From Nocardioides sp. Soil797 (GTDB lineage Bacteria; Actinomycetota; Actinomycetes; Propionibacteriales; Nocardioidaceae): a stretch of 64,000 nt of DNA. The position numbers and the translations under genes were made by a program. The stretch lies in the NCBI GenBank assembly GCA_001429555.1, contig LMSR01000015.1, positions 171,969-235,968 on the forward strand, given 5' to 3'. The notes beneath the pieces are model-generated. The model searched no databases. It had not been told where the DNA came from and saw only the letters and a list, made by a program, of their open reading frames with translations. Shown in pieces: positions 1 to 8,736 of the stretch. The number at the start of each line of letters is the position of its first letter. Position 1 is the first letter of the stretch.

Positions 1-85
1 GGCCGGGGACCCCGAGGTGATGCGCGCGCTCGCGCTGATGGAGCTCGACGACTGCGGCGTCATCCCGCCCACCGTCACGGGTTGA
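1..85 (+). CDS. C-terminal end of an unidentified protein (cut by window edge)
   Basis: An open frame runs in from the left edge and stops with TGA at 83-85. The visible tail of 27 residues contains the stretch MELDDCGVIPPTVTG. This is too little to assign a family. The frame is open with third-position GC like the neighbours, so it is probably the 3' end of a real gene running toward galK. It is convergent with galK, and the large inverted repeat at 112-190 lies between the two. Confidence 0.45.
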   Translation, partial: AGDPEVMRALALMELDDCGVIPPTVTG

Positions 86-111
86 GCAACAAGCGACTCG
101 CACCCCGGCCG

Positions 112-190
112 CGTTCATCTGAACGGGCACAACGGCCGGATGAGGACCGAGAACCGTCGAAAACGGTGGTTGTGCCCGTTCAAGTGAACG
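112..190. terminator. Long inverted repeat between convergent gene ends
   Basis: Arms at 112-133 and 169-190 are 22 bp long and pair at 20 positions, the two mismatches being adjacent. The 35-base loop contains a smaller stem (ACCGT/ACGGT around 154-168). The right arm overlaps the last codons of galK (stop at 180-182). It sits between two convergent genes, so a bidirectional transcription stop is the simplest reading. There is no T-run. Confidence 0.5.
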
Positions 191-1397
191 GATCGGCATC
201 CTCGGCCCGGTGTCGACGAACGTTCACACGAGCCGCATTGGCGGCCTGGCCGGGACGCGCCCTGAGGAAGGACGGTGGCGACCAGCCGCGGGCGGCATAG
301 GCAGCGTGCACCGAAGCCGCGACGGCCGTGGCATGCTCCTCGCGAACCAGGGCAATCGCGGACCCGCCGAAGCCGCCGCCCGTCATTCGCGCACCCAGGG
401 CACCAGATGCTCGGGCGGTCTCGACTGCGAGGTCGAGCTCCGGACAACTGACCTCGAAGTCATGGGCGAGCGACGCGTGCGATGCGTCCAGAACCGTGCC
501 GAGCTCCGCCCACTCGCCCTCGACGATGGCCTGGTCGGCGTTGTCCACACGTTCTCCTTCGGTGAGCACATGGCGTGCCCGGCGCATCAGGACCTCGTCG
601 CCGAGGCGCGACCAGCTGTCCTCCGACGCCCGGGCCAGTGCCGGCACCCCCAGCAGGTGAGCGGCGGCCTCACACTCACGTCTCCGCGCGGCGTACGCGC
701 CGTCGGCCAGGGCATGTCGCACGCCGGTGTCGATCACGAGAATCTCCAGGCCCACCTCAGCCAACGGGACCGGGACGGCGCGGCTGGAGCCGTCGTGGAA
801 GTCGATGAGCAGCGCATCGCCGGCGGGCGCCAGCATGGCAACGAGCTGGTCCATGCCCCCGGTCGGTGCCCCGACGACGTCGGACTCCGCGCGCATGCAG
901 GCAGTTGCCAACTCGAGACGCCGGGCGTCGGTGAGAGCGCGCCCAGCAATGGCATCGACCGCTACGGCGATCGCACACTCGAGGGCCGCGGAGCTCGACA
1001 GACCGCTGCCCACCGGGACCGTGCTCCCGATCATGACGTCCACGCCGTGGTCGACCTCCAACGCCCACAGCACACCCGCGGCGTACGCCGCCCAACCCTG
1101 CGCCGCACCCAGGTCACCGAGACGCCCGCGCCAAGTGTCGTCAACGGTTCGAGAACGGATCTGCACCCTGTCATCGGTGCGACGACCCACGGCTGCGTAG
1201 GTGGCGTGGGACAGCGCCATCGGGAGGCATCGTCCACCGTTGTAGTCGGTGTGCTCACCGATCAGGTTGATCCGGCCCGGGGCCCGACCCACCACATCCG
1301 CAGCGACGCCGTACTCCTCGAAGAAGGCCACACGAAGCGACTGCGCCAGCTCCGAGGGATCCCCGGGGACGACAAGGGTGAGGGCGCCATCGGTCAT
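180..1397 (-). CDS. galK: Galactokinase
   Basis: Cytosolic GHMP-family kinase that phosphorylates alpha-D-galactose with ATP to galactose-1-phosphate, first step of the Leloir pathway. The family signature GRAPGRINLIGEHTDYNGG lies near residues 37-55, the glycine/serine-rich ATP loop VPVGSGLSSSAALE follows, and the third GHMP motif GARMTGGGFGG is near the C-terminus. At 405 residues it has normal length. I chose ATG at 1397 because a TAGCCT hexamer (1410-1405) ends seven bases upstream, as in leaderless transcripts; an in-frame ATG at 1430 would add 11 residues. No galT or galE is adjacent. It is divergent from guaB1. Confidence 0.93.
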   Translation of the reverse strand: MTDGALTLVVPGDPSELAQSLRVAFFEEYGVAADVVGRAPGRINLIGEHTDYNGGRCLPMALSHATYAAVGRRTDDRVQIRSRTVDDTWRGRLGDLGAAQGWAAYAAGVLWALEVDHGVDVMIGSTVPVGSGLSSSAALECAIAVAVDAIAGRALTDARRLELATACMRAESDVVGAPTGGMDQLVAMLAPAGDALLIDFHDGSSRAVPVPLAEVGLEILVIDTGVRHALADGAYAARRRECEAAAHLLGVPALARASEDSWSRLGDEVLMRRARHVLTEGERVDNADQAIVEGEWAELGTVLDASHASLAHDFEVSCPELDLAVETARASGALGARMTGGGFGGSAIALVREEHATAVAASVHAAYAARGWSPPSFLRARPGQAANAARVNVRRHRAEDADPFT

Positions 1398-2872
<1,475 letters not shown>

Positions 2873-3083
2873 ACAGGCCCGCCTTGGCAAGGTGGGCACC
2901 ACTCTTCTGACGCAGATCCCCCCAAACTTGTCGCGCGCATGACAAATTTGATGACTTCTGGGCGTCTGGACGGAAAATTCACGCTGATTCAGTATCCATC
3001 GCTTGCCGTCGGTGCGAGGATCGATCCACGGCGACCTCGTTCGAGGTGTACGGGGGCCACAGACACAGACGAGACGACATGCC
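2873..3083 (+). promoter_or_regulatory. Leader region of the transglycosylase gene
   Basis: These 211 bases have no coding frame. Around 2930-2990 the sequence is unusually AT-rich for this window, which fits a promoter. The stretch just before the gene has a perfect short stem (ACCTC GTTC GAGGT, about 3035-3048) and a longer imperfect one before it, so the mRNA leader may be structured. I could not match it to a known riboswitch. Confidence 0.3.
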
Positions 3084-4490
3084 ATGAATGTTTCGCAATC
3101 CGGCATCGCCCGGGCAGCCACTCGGGCTCTGCCAGCCACCGTGCTCGGAGTTGCCGCAATCACTGGTCTGGGAGGCTCGCTGCAGATCGTTGACTCGGCC
3201 GGCTCGGCGTCCCAGGTTGCTCCAGAACCACCGACAGCCGCACCGGTGGAGGTCTCCGACTCCGCACTCGAGGCGCCGGCCAGCATGACGCAGATGACTG
3301 CCCAGGGCGCCGGCATCAGCGCGAAGCTGCGAGTGGTCACCGCCGCGTCGACCAGGTCGATCCCGGCGCCGGCGCTTGCCGCCTACCAGCGCGCGGCCTC
3401 GGTCATCAACGCCTCCGATCCTTCCTGTCGCATCGACTGGGAGCTGATCGCTGCCATTGCCCGGGTCGAGTCCGACCACGGCCAACACGCCGGCAGCACC
3501 CTTGATGCCAACGGCATCGCCCGCCCCGCGATCATCGGTGTCGCCCTCAACGGGCACGGAACGGCTCGCATCGACGACACCGACGCCGGGCAGTACGACA
3601 ACGACAAGCGGCACGATCGCGCCGTCGGCCCGCTGCAGTTCATCCCGTCGACATGGTCCGTCGTGGGCGTCGACGCCGACGGCGACGGCGTCCGCAACCC
3701 GCAGGACATCGATGACGCCGCCCTCGCCGCCGCCGTCTACCTGTGCTCCGGCAACGACGACCTCTCAACGGCCTCCGGACGCAACTCGGCAGTGTTCCGC
3801 TACAACCACTCCCAGTCCTACGTCTCGGTCGTGCTCGACCTGATGGGCAGGTACGTCGCCGGCAACTTCGCCGCGACTCCCACCACGACCCCGGTGTCGG
3901 CGTCGACGGCGGTCGAGACAAACCTGGTCGGCACCACCCCCGCCGACAAGACCGAGCCCGCGACCCAGGGACCTAAGGCCGGTGCGTGGGCTGTGGTCAA
4001 GGTCGACAAGGTACGCGGTCCGTCGGGAGGAATCCTGGCGAGGGCCGATGGTGGCACCTTCACCGAGACCGCCCCGACAACTCCGGGTGAGCCCACCGAT
4101 CCCACGACACCGACCGATCCTCCGGAGACCGGGGGACCTGATGACCCGGAGCCCCCGGATCCGGGTGATCCCACCACCGGCCCCGGCGACCCGACCACCG
4201 AGCCGCGAGACCCGAGTGAGTCCACCGGGCCCGACGATCCGTCCACCTGCGCGGTCGACGAGGAGACAGAGGCCGAGACGCCCGAAGATGAACTTGAGCC
4301 CTCGCCCACCGAGGCCAGCGAGTTGCCCCAGCAGGAGACCGACGAGACCGACGCGAGCGACGAGTCGACCGTTGATCCCGAAGACCTGCCCGAGGACGAC
4401 CCGTGCACACCTGACATCGACGAGAGCGACCCGAGCCTCTACCTGCCCTCGCAGACCCCGGGCGAAGAGGCAGTACGACCCGTCTCATAG
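3084..4490 (+). CDS. Secreted lytic murein transglycosylase with acidic Pro/Thr tail
   Basis: Cell-wall enzyme of 468 residues. An N-terminal signal peptide has basic residues followed by a hydrophobic stretch at about 16-32. A lysozyme-like SLT domain of the MltB/actinobacterial type spans about 95-265, with the probable catalytic Glu129 in IAAIARVESDHG and the conserved GPLQFIPSTW. After about residue 300 the protein turns into a low-complexity tail dominated by Pro, Thr, Asp and Glu, likely a spacer through the cell wall. ATG 3084 is preferred because it starts directly before the signal peptide; an upstream in-frame codon would bury it. The nucleosidase gene follows after nine bases. Confidence 0.8.
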   Translation: MNVSQSGIARAATRALPATVLGVAAITGLGGSLQIVDSAGSASQVAPEPPTAAPVEVSDSALEAPASMTQMTAQGAGISAKLRVVTAASTRSIPAPALAAYQRAASVINASDPSCRIDWELIAAIARVESDHGQHAGSTLDANGIARPAIIGVALNGHGTARIDDTDAGQYDNDKRHDRAVGPLQFIPSTWSVVGVDADGDGVRNPQDIDDAALAAAVYLCSGNDDLSTASGRNSAVFRYNHSQSYVSVVLDLMGRYVAGNFAATPTTTPVSASTAVETNLVGTTPADKTEPATQGPKAGAWAVVKVDKVRGPSGGILARADGGTFTETAPTTPGEPTDPTTPTDPPETGGPDDPEPPDPGDPTTGPGDPTTEPRDPSESTGPDDPSTCAVDEETEAETPEDELEPSPTEASELPQQETDETDASDESTVDPEDLPEDDPCTPDIDESDPSLYLPSQTPGEEAVRPVS

Positions 4491-4499
4491 CCTCACCGG

Positions 4500-5048
4500 G
4501 TGAGCTCCTACCTGATCGTGGCCGCGACGGCCGCGGAAGCGGCGTACGTCCCGTCCCATCTGCCCACGGTCATCACCGGCGTCGGCAAGACGGCAGCCGC
4601 GTGCGCGGTGGCTCGCGCGCTGGCCACGGCCGACCACCCTGACCTCGAGGTCATCAACATCGGCACCGCCGGAGCCCTGCGTGACGATCTGAGCGGACTC
4701 TTCGAACCGGGGCAGGTGCTCAATCACGACATCAGTGCCGACGCGATCCGTGCGCTGGGCTACGACCCCCAGGACCACCTGGTCGTCGGCGACGGCGAGT
4801 GGGTCCTGGCCAGCGGTGATGTGTTCGTGAGCGACCCGGCCGTGCGCACGAACCTTGCGGCGCGTGCGCATCTCGTCGACATGGAGGGCTACGCCGTGGT
4901 GTGGGCGGCCCGGCAGTTCGAGGTGCCGGTGCGGCTCGTCAAACACGTCTCCGACAATGCCGACGAGGGTGCCTTCGCCTGGACCTCCCTGGTCGATGCC
5001 AGCGCTCGGATACTGGGGGAGTGGCTCGGAGACTCCCTGCCCCGCTGA
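4500..5048 (+). CDS. Nucleoside phosphorylase/nucleosidase family protein
   Basis: A 182-residue PNP/UDP-type fold protein. It has the glycine-rich VITGVGKTAAA near the N-terminus, INIGTAGAL in the middle, and the ribose-binding VDMEGYAV followed by SDNADEGA, the pair that carries the catalytic acid in 5'-methylthioadenosine/S-adenosylhomocysteine nucleosidases. It is shorter than classical MTAN (about 230), so the substrate is not certain; futalosine-type or adenosine-type nucleosidases are alternatives. GTG start, nine bases after the transglycosylase stop, so probably cotranscribed. Confidence 0.65.
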   Translation: MSSYLIVAATAAEAAYVPSHLPTVITGVGKTAAACAVARALATADHPDLEVINIGTAGALRDDLSGLFEPGQVLNHDISADAIRALGYDPQDHLVVGDGEWVLASGDVFVSDPAVRTNLAARAHLVDMEGYAVVWAARQFEVPVRLVKHVSDNADEGAFAWTSLVDASARILGEWLGDSLPR

Positions 5049-5100
5049 CCCCGGCAGCCCGGATCGGTGCGTCTGCGGCGCCCAGTCCGGGTGGAGTCGC

Positions 5101-5865
5101 TCAGCGGCGCCGCTTGCTCGGAGCCGGGCCGCGGCGCTTACGCGGCTGGGCCTTGGCCGAGCGCACCTTGCCTGATGTGGATCCCGAGCCCGGCTTCTTC
5201 CGCGGCTGAGCCTTCGTGCCTGCTGCCTCTGCCCTTCCCGACGTGGGCCTCCTGTCTGACGCCTCCGCACCGGGCCGGCCACGCGAGCTGGTCGCCCGTC
5301 GCCCCCGGACGATGCCGATGAAGGTCTCGAGCCGTTCGTCGTCCCGCTCGACGAGCCAGGCCAGGCCGACCTGGCTGGTCGGCACGTCGAGGACGGGGCG
5401 GTGCACGAGGTCCTTGCGGTGGTGCAACCTGGCCACCGACATGGGCACGATCGCGATCCCGGTGCCGGAGGCGACGACCTCGAAGGCGTCCTTGAGTCCC
5501 ATCGGCGGGAACGGCAGGCGCTCGACGGTGGTGATCTCGTTCCAGTTCGGCACCTCGCCGACCACGAGCTGCTCGCCACCCAGCTCGGCGACGGAGATCT
5601 CGTCGTACGCCGCCACCGGATGTTCCTTGCCGACCACCACGACCGGTTGCTCCTCGTAGAGCGGGATGAGGTGCAGCCCATCGCGATCGACCGGCAGCCG
5701 GACCAGTGCCATGTCGGCTGTTCCCTCGACCAGCACCGCACGTTGTTGCGCCTGCTCGACGAGGATCAGCTCGAGCGGCAGATCACGGTGCCGCTCCCGC
5801 CAGATCCGCGCCCACTTGTCGGGGGTGACCCCTGGGACGAAGGCGATCCGGAAGGGTTGAGTCAC
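5101..5865 (-). CDS. LysR substrate-binding domain protein lacking HTH, with basic tail
   Basis: The first ~185 residues are a periplasmic-binding-like LysR effector domain (FRIAFVPGVTPDKWARIW at the start; ADMALVRLPVD; VVASGTGIAIVPMSVARL). The usual N-terminal winged HTH is absent, and there is no room for it: a TAGCCT -10 (5877-5872) ends six bases before the GTG at 5865. The last ~65 residues are rich in Arg, Lys, Pro, Ser and Gly (SSRGRPG, KAQPRKKPGSG, KAQPRKRRGPAPSKRRR) and could bind nucleic acid by charge. Stand-alone effector domains of this type occur in actinobacteria. It may act as a co-regulator; ligand unknown. Confidence 0.7.
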   Translation of the reverse strand: MTQPFRIAFVPGVTPDKWARIWRERHRDLPLELILVEQAQQRAVLVEGTADMALVRLPVDRDGLHLIPLYEEQPVVVVGKEHPVAAYDEISVAELGGEQLVVGEVPNWNEITTVERLPFPPMGLKDAFEVVASGTGIAIVPMSVARLHHRKDLVHRPVLDVPTSQVGLAWLVERDDERLETFIGIVRGRRATSSRGRPGAEASDRRPTSGRAEAAGTKAQPRKKPGSGSTSGKVRSAKAQPRKRRGPAPSKRRR

Positions 5866-6202
5866 CCGCACAGGCTAGACGAGTGGTGCCCGCTGGCCGA
5901 GGAATCGGCCCGTGTGATCTCGCTCGCGCTGAGGGCGAGCCTCAGGCGTGAACGGCAACATGTTCCTGTGACGGTGGTTACCCACCGGTATGTCCGGATT
6001 TGAACGGTCCTGTCCGACATGGCCCACTGGATGGACGCCGCCAGCAGGAGCTGGGCGGCAGCACGTCAACTGAACACCGGACGCGGGACCGCCGTTCACT
6101 GCCCACTCCCGCTCCGTCTTCGTCTCCGACAATCTCTCACCGGGCAGGCCTGTGCGACCACGTGTCGCCATCTCAGCAGCCGGCTGGTGAGCGCCTTTTC
6201 GC
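5866..6202. promoter_or_regulatory. Divergent intergenic region before the M23 peptidase
   Basis: These 337 bases lie between divergent genes. The minus-strand leaderless promoter (TAGCCT, 5877-5872) is at the left end. A short stem (CTGAGG/CCTCAG, around 5938-5956) follows. The remaining ~230 bases before the peptidase start have no supported reading frame, so the peptidase mRNA may carry a long leader. I see no recognisable riboswitch. Confidence 0.35.
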
Positions 6203-6763
6203 ATGCCTTTCCACATCACCCTGCGCCGAGCCCTCGCTGGCTCGGCCACCTTCGGGATCATCCTGTCCGCCGCAGCAGTCTCGGGGGCTGCCCATGCACT
6301 GCCTTCTGGCCAGGACACGGCCGGACCGAAGACCGTCGCCTCGGCGGTCACCATCGAGCAGCTGCCGCCGTGGGTGTTGCCGGTCTCCGGCTACGAGATC
6401 ACCGCGACCTTCGGCGCCAGCAGCTCGCTCTGGTCCTCCACCCACACCGGTCTCGACTTCGCCGCACCCACGGGGACCCCGATCCACGCCGTCACGGCTG
6501 GCGTGGTCACCGAGACCGGCTACGACGGCTCCTACGGCAACAAGACCGTGGTCCAGCTGCCCGACGGCACCGAGCTCTGGTACTGCCACCAGAACGCCAT
6601 CCGGGCCAGCGTGGGCGAGCAGGTCAGCGCCGGTGACGTCATCGGAGAGGTCGGTGCCACCGGCAATGTCACCGGGTCGCACCTGCACCTCGAGGTGCGC
6701 CCGACCCCGGACGAGCCCGTCGACCCCTACGCCGTCCTGGTCGAGCACGGGCTGCAGCCCTGA
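6203..6763 (+). CDS. Secreted M23 family metallopeptidase
   Basis: Zinc-dependent peptidoglycan hydrolase of the LytM/M23 type, 186 residues. A signal peptide covers about 1-32 (RRALAGSATFGIILSAAAVSGAAHA). The peptidase core shows the metal ligands His81 and Asp85 (HTGLDFAAPTG) and His162 in GSHLHLEV, with His129 (WYCHQN) and His160 as catalytic histidines, so the active site is complete. There is no binding-domain extension, so it is a minimal secreted form. ATG 6203 directly precedes the signal peptide. A hairpin terminator follows at 6779-6806. Confidence 0.85.
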   Translation: MPFHITLRRALAGSATFGIILSAAAVSGAAHALPSGQDTAGPKTVASAVTIEQLPPWVLPVSGYEITATFGASSSLWSSTHTGLDFAAPTGTPIHAVTAGVVTETGYDGSYGNKTVVQLPDGTELWYCHQNAIRASVGEQVSAGDVIGEVGATGNVTGSHLHLEVRPTPDEPVDPYAVLVEHGLQP

Positions 6764-6778
6764 CCCATCGATCGCGAA

Positions 6779-6806
6779 GAGGCCCCGCCGAATCGGCGGG
6801 GGCCTC
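6779..6806 (+). terminator. Hairpin terminator after the M23 gene
   Basis: GAGGCCCC-GCCGA pairs with TCGGCGGGGGCCTC with one bulged base and almost no loop. It follows the peptidase stop by 15 bases. No T-tract on the plus strand. It also lies 20 bases beyond the stop of the minus-strand microprotein, so it may serve both. Confidence 0.6.
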
Positions 6807-6825
6807 TGTCGTGCTGATGGTGGTG

Positions 6826-6936
6826 TCAGTCGCGCACGCGAACCCTGATCGGCTCCGGCTCGGACTCCTGGGGAATCAGGAGACCGACGGCGTGCAGAAT
6901 GGCGATTCCGCCAAGGATGCTGGCCCAGACGAGCAT
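6826..6936 (-). CDS. 36-residue single-pass membrane microprotein
   Basis: A short frame begins ATG at 6936 and ends TGA at 6828-6826. A perfect AGGAGG (6947-6942) lies five bases before the start, the best Shine-Dalgarno match I noticed in the window. The product starts MLVWASILGGIAILHAVGLL, a single hydrophobic helix of about 20 residues, then turns acidic (PQESEPEPI) and ends with basic residues (RVRVRD). The shape is that of a small inner-membrane protein. The gene is antisense-facing between the M23 peptidase and the flavin-binding protein. Function unknown. Confidence 0.6.
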   Translation of the reverse strand: MLVWASILGGIAILHAVGLLIPQESEPEPIRVRVRD

Positions 6937-7051
6937 GGTGTCCTCCTGTCACAGTCGTGGGAGGCCACCGTGGCCCCGCCAATGACTGGTATGCCCACTT
7001 CCAGCGGATCCACACCTGTGACTGTCGGCACAGGGCAGGGAGACTGTTCCC

Positions 7052-7495
7052 ATGAGCAGACTCGACCTCCTCCGGGATCCGGCGTACCTCGACTTCTGGG
7101 CGGCGCGCCACCTGTGCACCGTGACCACCTTGCGACCCGACGGAGGCCTCCACGTCACCCCGATGGGCATCGTCCTCGATCCCGAACGGGGTCAGGCCTG
7201 GGGCATCACGTCGCGCACCTCGGTGAAGGCGCGCAACCTCGGCCGAGCCAATGGGGGCGCGATCGCCATCTGCCAGGTGGCCGGCCCCCACTGGGCCTCC
7301 TTGGAGGGGCTGGCTGACATCCACGGCGACCCGGACTCGGTGCGTGAGGCAGAAGAGCGGTACGCCGCCCGCTACAAGATTCCGCGCCCGAACCCGCAAC
7401 GCGTCGCGATCAAGGTCTCCCTGACCCGTGCGCTCGGCAGGGCACCCGAACTCACCAACGACGCCGGCCCCACGCATGGGGACCGGCGTCGTTGA
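7052..7495 (+). CDS. Pyridoxamine 5'-phosphate oxidase-like (FMN/F420-binding) protein
   Basis: A 147-residue split beta-barrel protein of the PPOX/F420-dependent superfamily. The N-terminal LDLLRDPAYLDFWAARHLCTVTTLRPDG is the usual start of actinobacterial PPOX-class proteins, and VKARNLGRANGGAIAICQVAG resembles the flavin/F420 phosphate-binding strand. Substrate cannot be told. A GGGAG Shine-Dalgarno precedes ATG 7052. The last dozen codons coincide with a strong hairpin (7457-7493), so terminator and C-terminus share the same DNA. Confidence 0.7.
   Translation: MSRLDLLRDPAYLDFWAARHLCTVTTLRPDGGLHVTPMGIVLDPERGQAWGITSRTSVKARNLGRANGGAIAICQVAGPHWASLEGLADIHGDPDSVREAEERYAARYKIPRPNPQRVAIKVSLTRALGRAPELTNDAGPTHGDRRR
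7457..7493 (+). terminator. Strong hairpin overlapping the end of the PPOX gene
   Basis: An 11-bp perfect stem (AACGACGCCGG at 7457-7467, CCGGCGTCGTT at 7483-7493) with further CCCC/GGGG pairing in the loop. The stop codon is at 7493-7495. It lies between convergent genes (PPOX and ferritin). Confidence 0.6.
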
Positions 7496-7527
7496 TCGGT
7501 TGATCCAGCCTCAGCCTGGATTCACCC

Positions 7528-8040
7528 TCAGTTGGCCTCGGTGGTGCGTGTCGGACGCGCGCCGAGCTCCTCGTCGAGACGCAGCAGGCCGGGGCCGTCC
7601 TCGTTGATCAGCTCCACGCGACCGACGATCTCGCTGACCGTGGCCTCCTCCTCGAGCTGCTCCTCCAGGAACCAGTTGAGCAGGGGCCGCGAGTCGAGGT
7701 CGCCGGCCTTCTCCGCGGCGCGGTAGAGCTCGCGGATGCTCTCCGACACCTTCTGCTCGTGGGAGAGGGCTGCCTTGAAGACGTCGAGGACCGAGCTGCT
7801 GGCCACCTTCGGGGCCTTGAGGGCTCCGATGCGCGGGTGGTTGTCACGGTCGGCGACGTGGTCGATGAACTTGTTGGCGTGGACGATCTCCTCGTCGGCC
7901 TGGTGGCGCAACCAGGCGGCCATGCCGGGGAGGTCCTTCAGCTCCAGCTCGATGGCGAGCTGGCGGTAGACCAGCGAAGCCTCGAACTCCAAGGTGATCT
8001 GTTCGTTGAACTTGGTCTCAAGGGCCTTGTTGAGTTTCAT
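7528..8040 (-). CDS. Ferritin
   Basis: Non-haem iron-storage protein of 170 residues that assembles into a 24-mer shell and oxidises Fe(II). The four-helix bundle shows the ferroxidase glutamates: QITLEFEASLVYRQLAIEL on helix A, RHQADEEIVHANKF on helix B, and EEQLEEEATVSEIV on helix D. Length matches bacterial ferritin (BfrB type). Two IdeR-like boxes lie 37-75 bases upstream, so expression is likely iron-dependent, as for mycobacterial bfrB. The response-regulator gene ends just beyond the boxes on the same strand, so ferritin probably has its own promoter. Confidence 0.92.
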   Translation of the reverse strand: MKLNKALETKFNEQITLEFEASLVYRQLAIELELKDLPGMAAWLRHQADEEIVHANKFIDHVADRDNHPRIGALKAPKVASSSVLDVFKAALSHEQKVSESIRELYRAAEKAGDLDSRPLLNWFLEEQLEEEATVSEIVGRVELINEDGPGLLRLDEELGARPTRTTEAN

Positions 8041-8076
8041 GGCTGCAGCCTAGGCATTCTCGTCGCACAAATCATC

Positions 8077-8115
8077 GAAGGTTCGGCAAACCTTGCGTAG
8101 GTTCGGCTCACCTGA
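8077..8115. promoter_or_regulatory. Tandem IdeR/DtxR-like operator boxes
   Basis: Two 19-bp sites match the iron-regulator consensus TTAGGTTAGGCTAACCTAA: GAAGGTTCGGCAAACCTTG (8077-8095, 13 of 19) and GTAGGTTCGGCTCACCTGA (8097-8115, 15 of 19). They start 20 bp apart, about two helical turns, and end next to the response-regulator stop codon. They lie upstream of ferritin (start 8040). Confidence 0.65.
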
Positions 8116-8736
8116 TCAACGGATCATGCCGGTGCTCCTGGCCGCCGCCACCGCTGCGGTACGCGAGTCGACACCGAGCTTGCCGAAGACGTGCACGAGG
8201 TGGGACTTGACCGTTGCCTGGCTGAGGAACAGCCGCTCGCCGATCTGTTGGTTCGACAACCCGTCCGCAACCAGGGCGAGAACCTCCAGCTCGCGCGGTG
8301 AGAGTGACGTGTCGGGGCGAAGGGTGCGGCGAACGAGTCGTTGCGCGATCGACGGTGCCAACACGGTCTCGCCGCGGGCTGCGTCGCGGATGCCGGCGGC
8401 GAGTGCGGCGGGGTCGGCGTCCTTGAGGAGATAGCCCGCGGCACCGGCATCGACGGCCGCCAGCACGTCGCTCTCCACGTCGTACGTCGTCAGCACCAGC
8501 ACCTGTGGAGGTCTCGGCAACGCCCTGATGCGGCGCGTGGCCCCGATGCCCTCGACCCGCCCGCCGAACTGCAGGTCCATCAGCACCACGTCGACCGCCT
8601 GGGCCGCGCAGAACGCGACGGCCTCGTTCGCGACAGCGAACTGGCGCACCACCTCGAGATCGTCCTCCAGGTCGAGCACCGCGGCCAGGCCGGCGCGGAC
8701 GACCGGGTGGTCGTCGCACAGGACCACGCGGATCAT
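8116..8736 (-). CDS. NarL/FixJ-type response regulator
   Basis: Cytoplasmic DNA-binding regulator, 206 residues. The receiver domain has the acidic pair Asp8-Asp9, phospho-acceptor Asp54 (VVLMDLQF), Thr83-Thr84 and Lys105 (LLKDAD). A LuxR-type HTH (LSPRELEVLALVADGLSNQQIGERL) occupies about 145-205. ATG 8736 is chosen because it overlaps the kinase stop codon as ATGA; an in-frame codon five residues upstream lacks that support. It forms a two-gene unit with the kinase. Confidence 0.9.
   Translation of the reverse strand: MIRVVLCDDHPVVRAGLAAVLDLEDDLEVVRQFAVANEAVAFCAAQAVDVVLMDLQFGGRVEGIGATRRIRALPRPPQVLVLTTYDVESDVLAAVDAGAAGYLLKDADPAALAAGIRDAARGETVLAPSIAQRLVRRTLRPDTSLSPRELEVLALVADGLSNQQIGERLFLSQATVKSHLVHVFGKLGVDSRTAAVAAARSTGMIR

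Noticed and set aside
3000-3083. c-di-AMP (ydaO/rpfA-type) riboswitch before the transglycosylase
   Set aside because: Stems exist but the conserved core sequences are not recognisable and the leader is too short.
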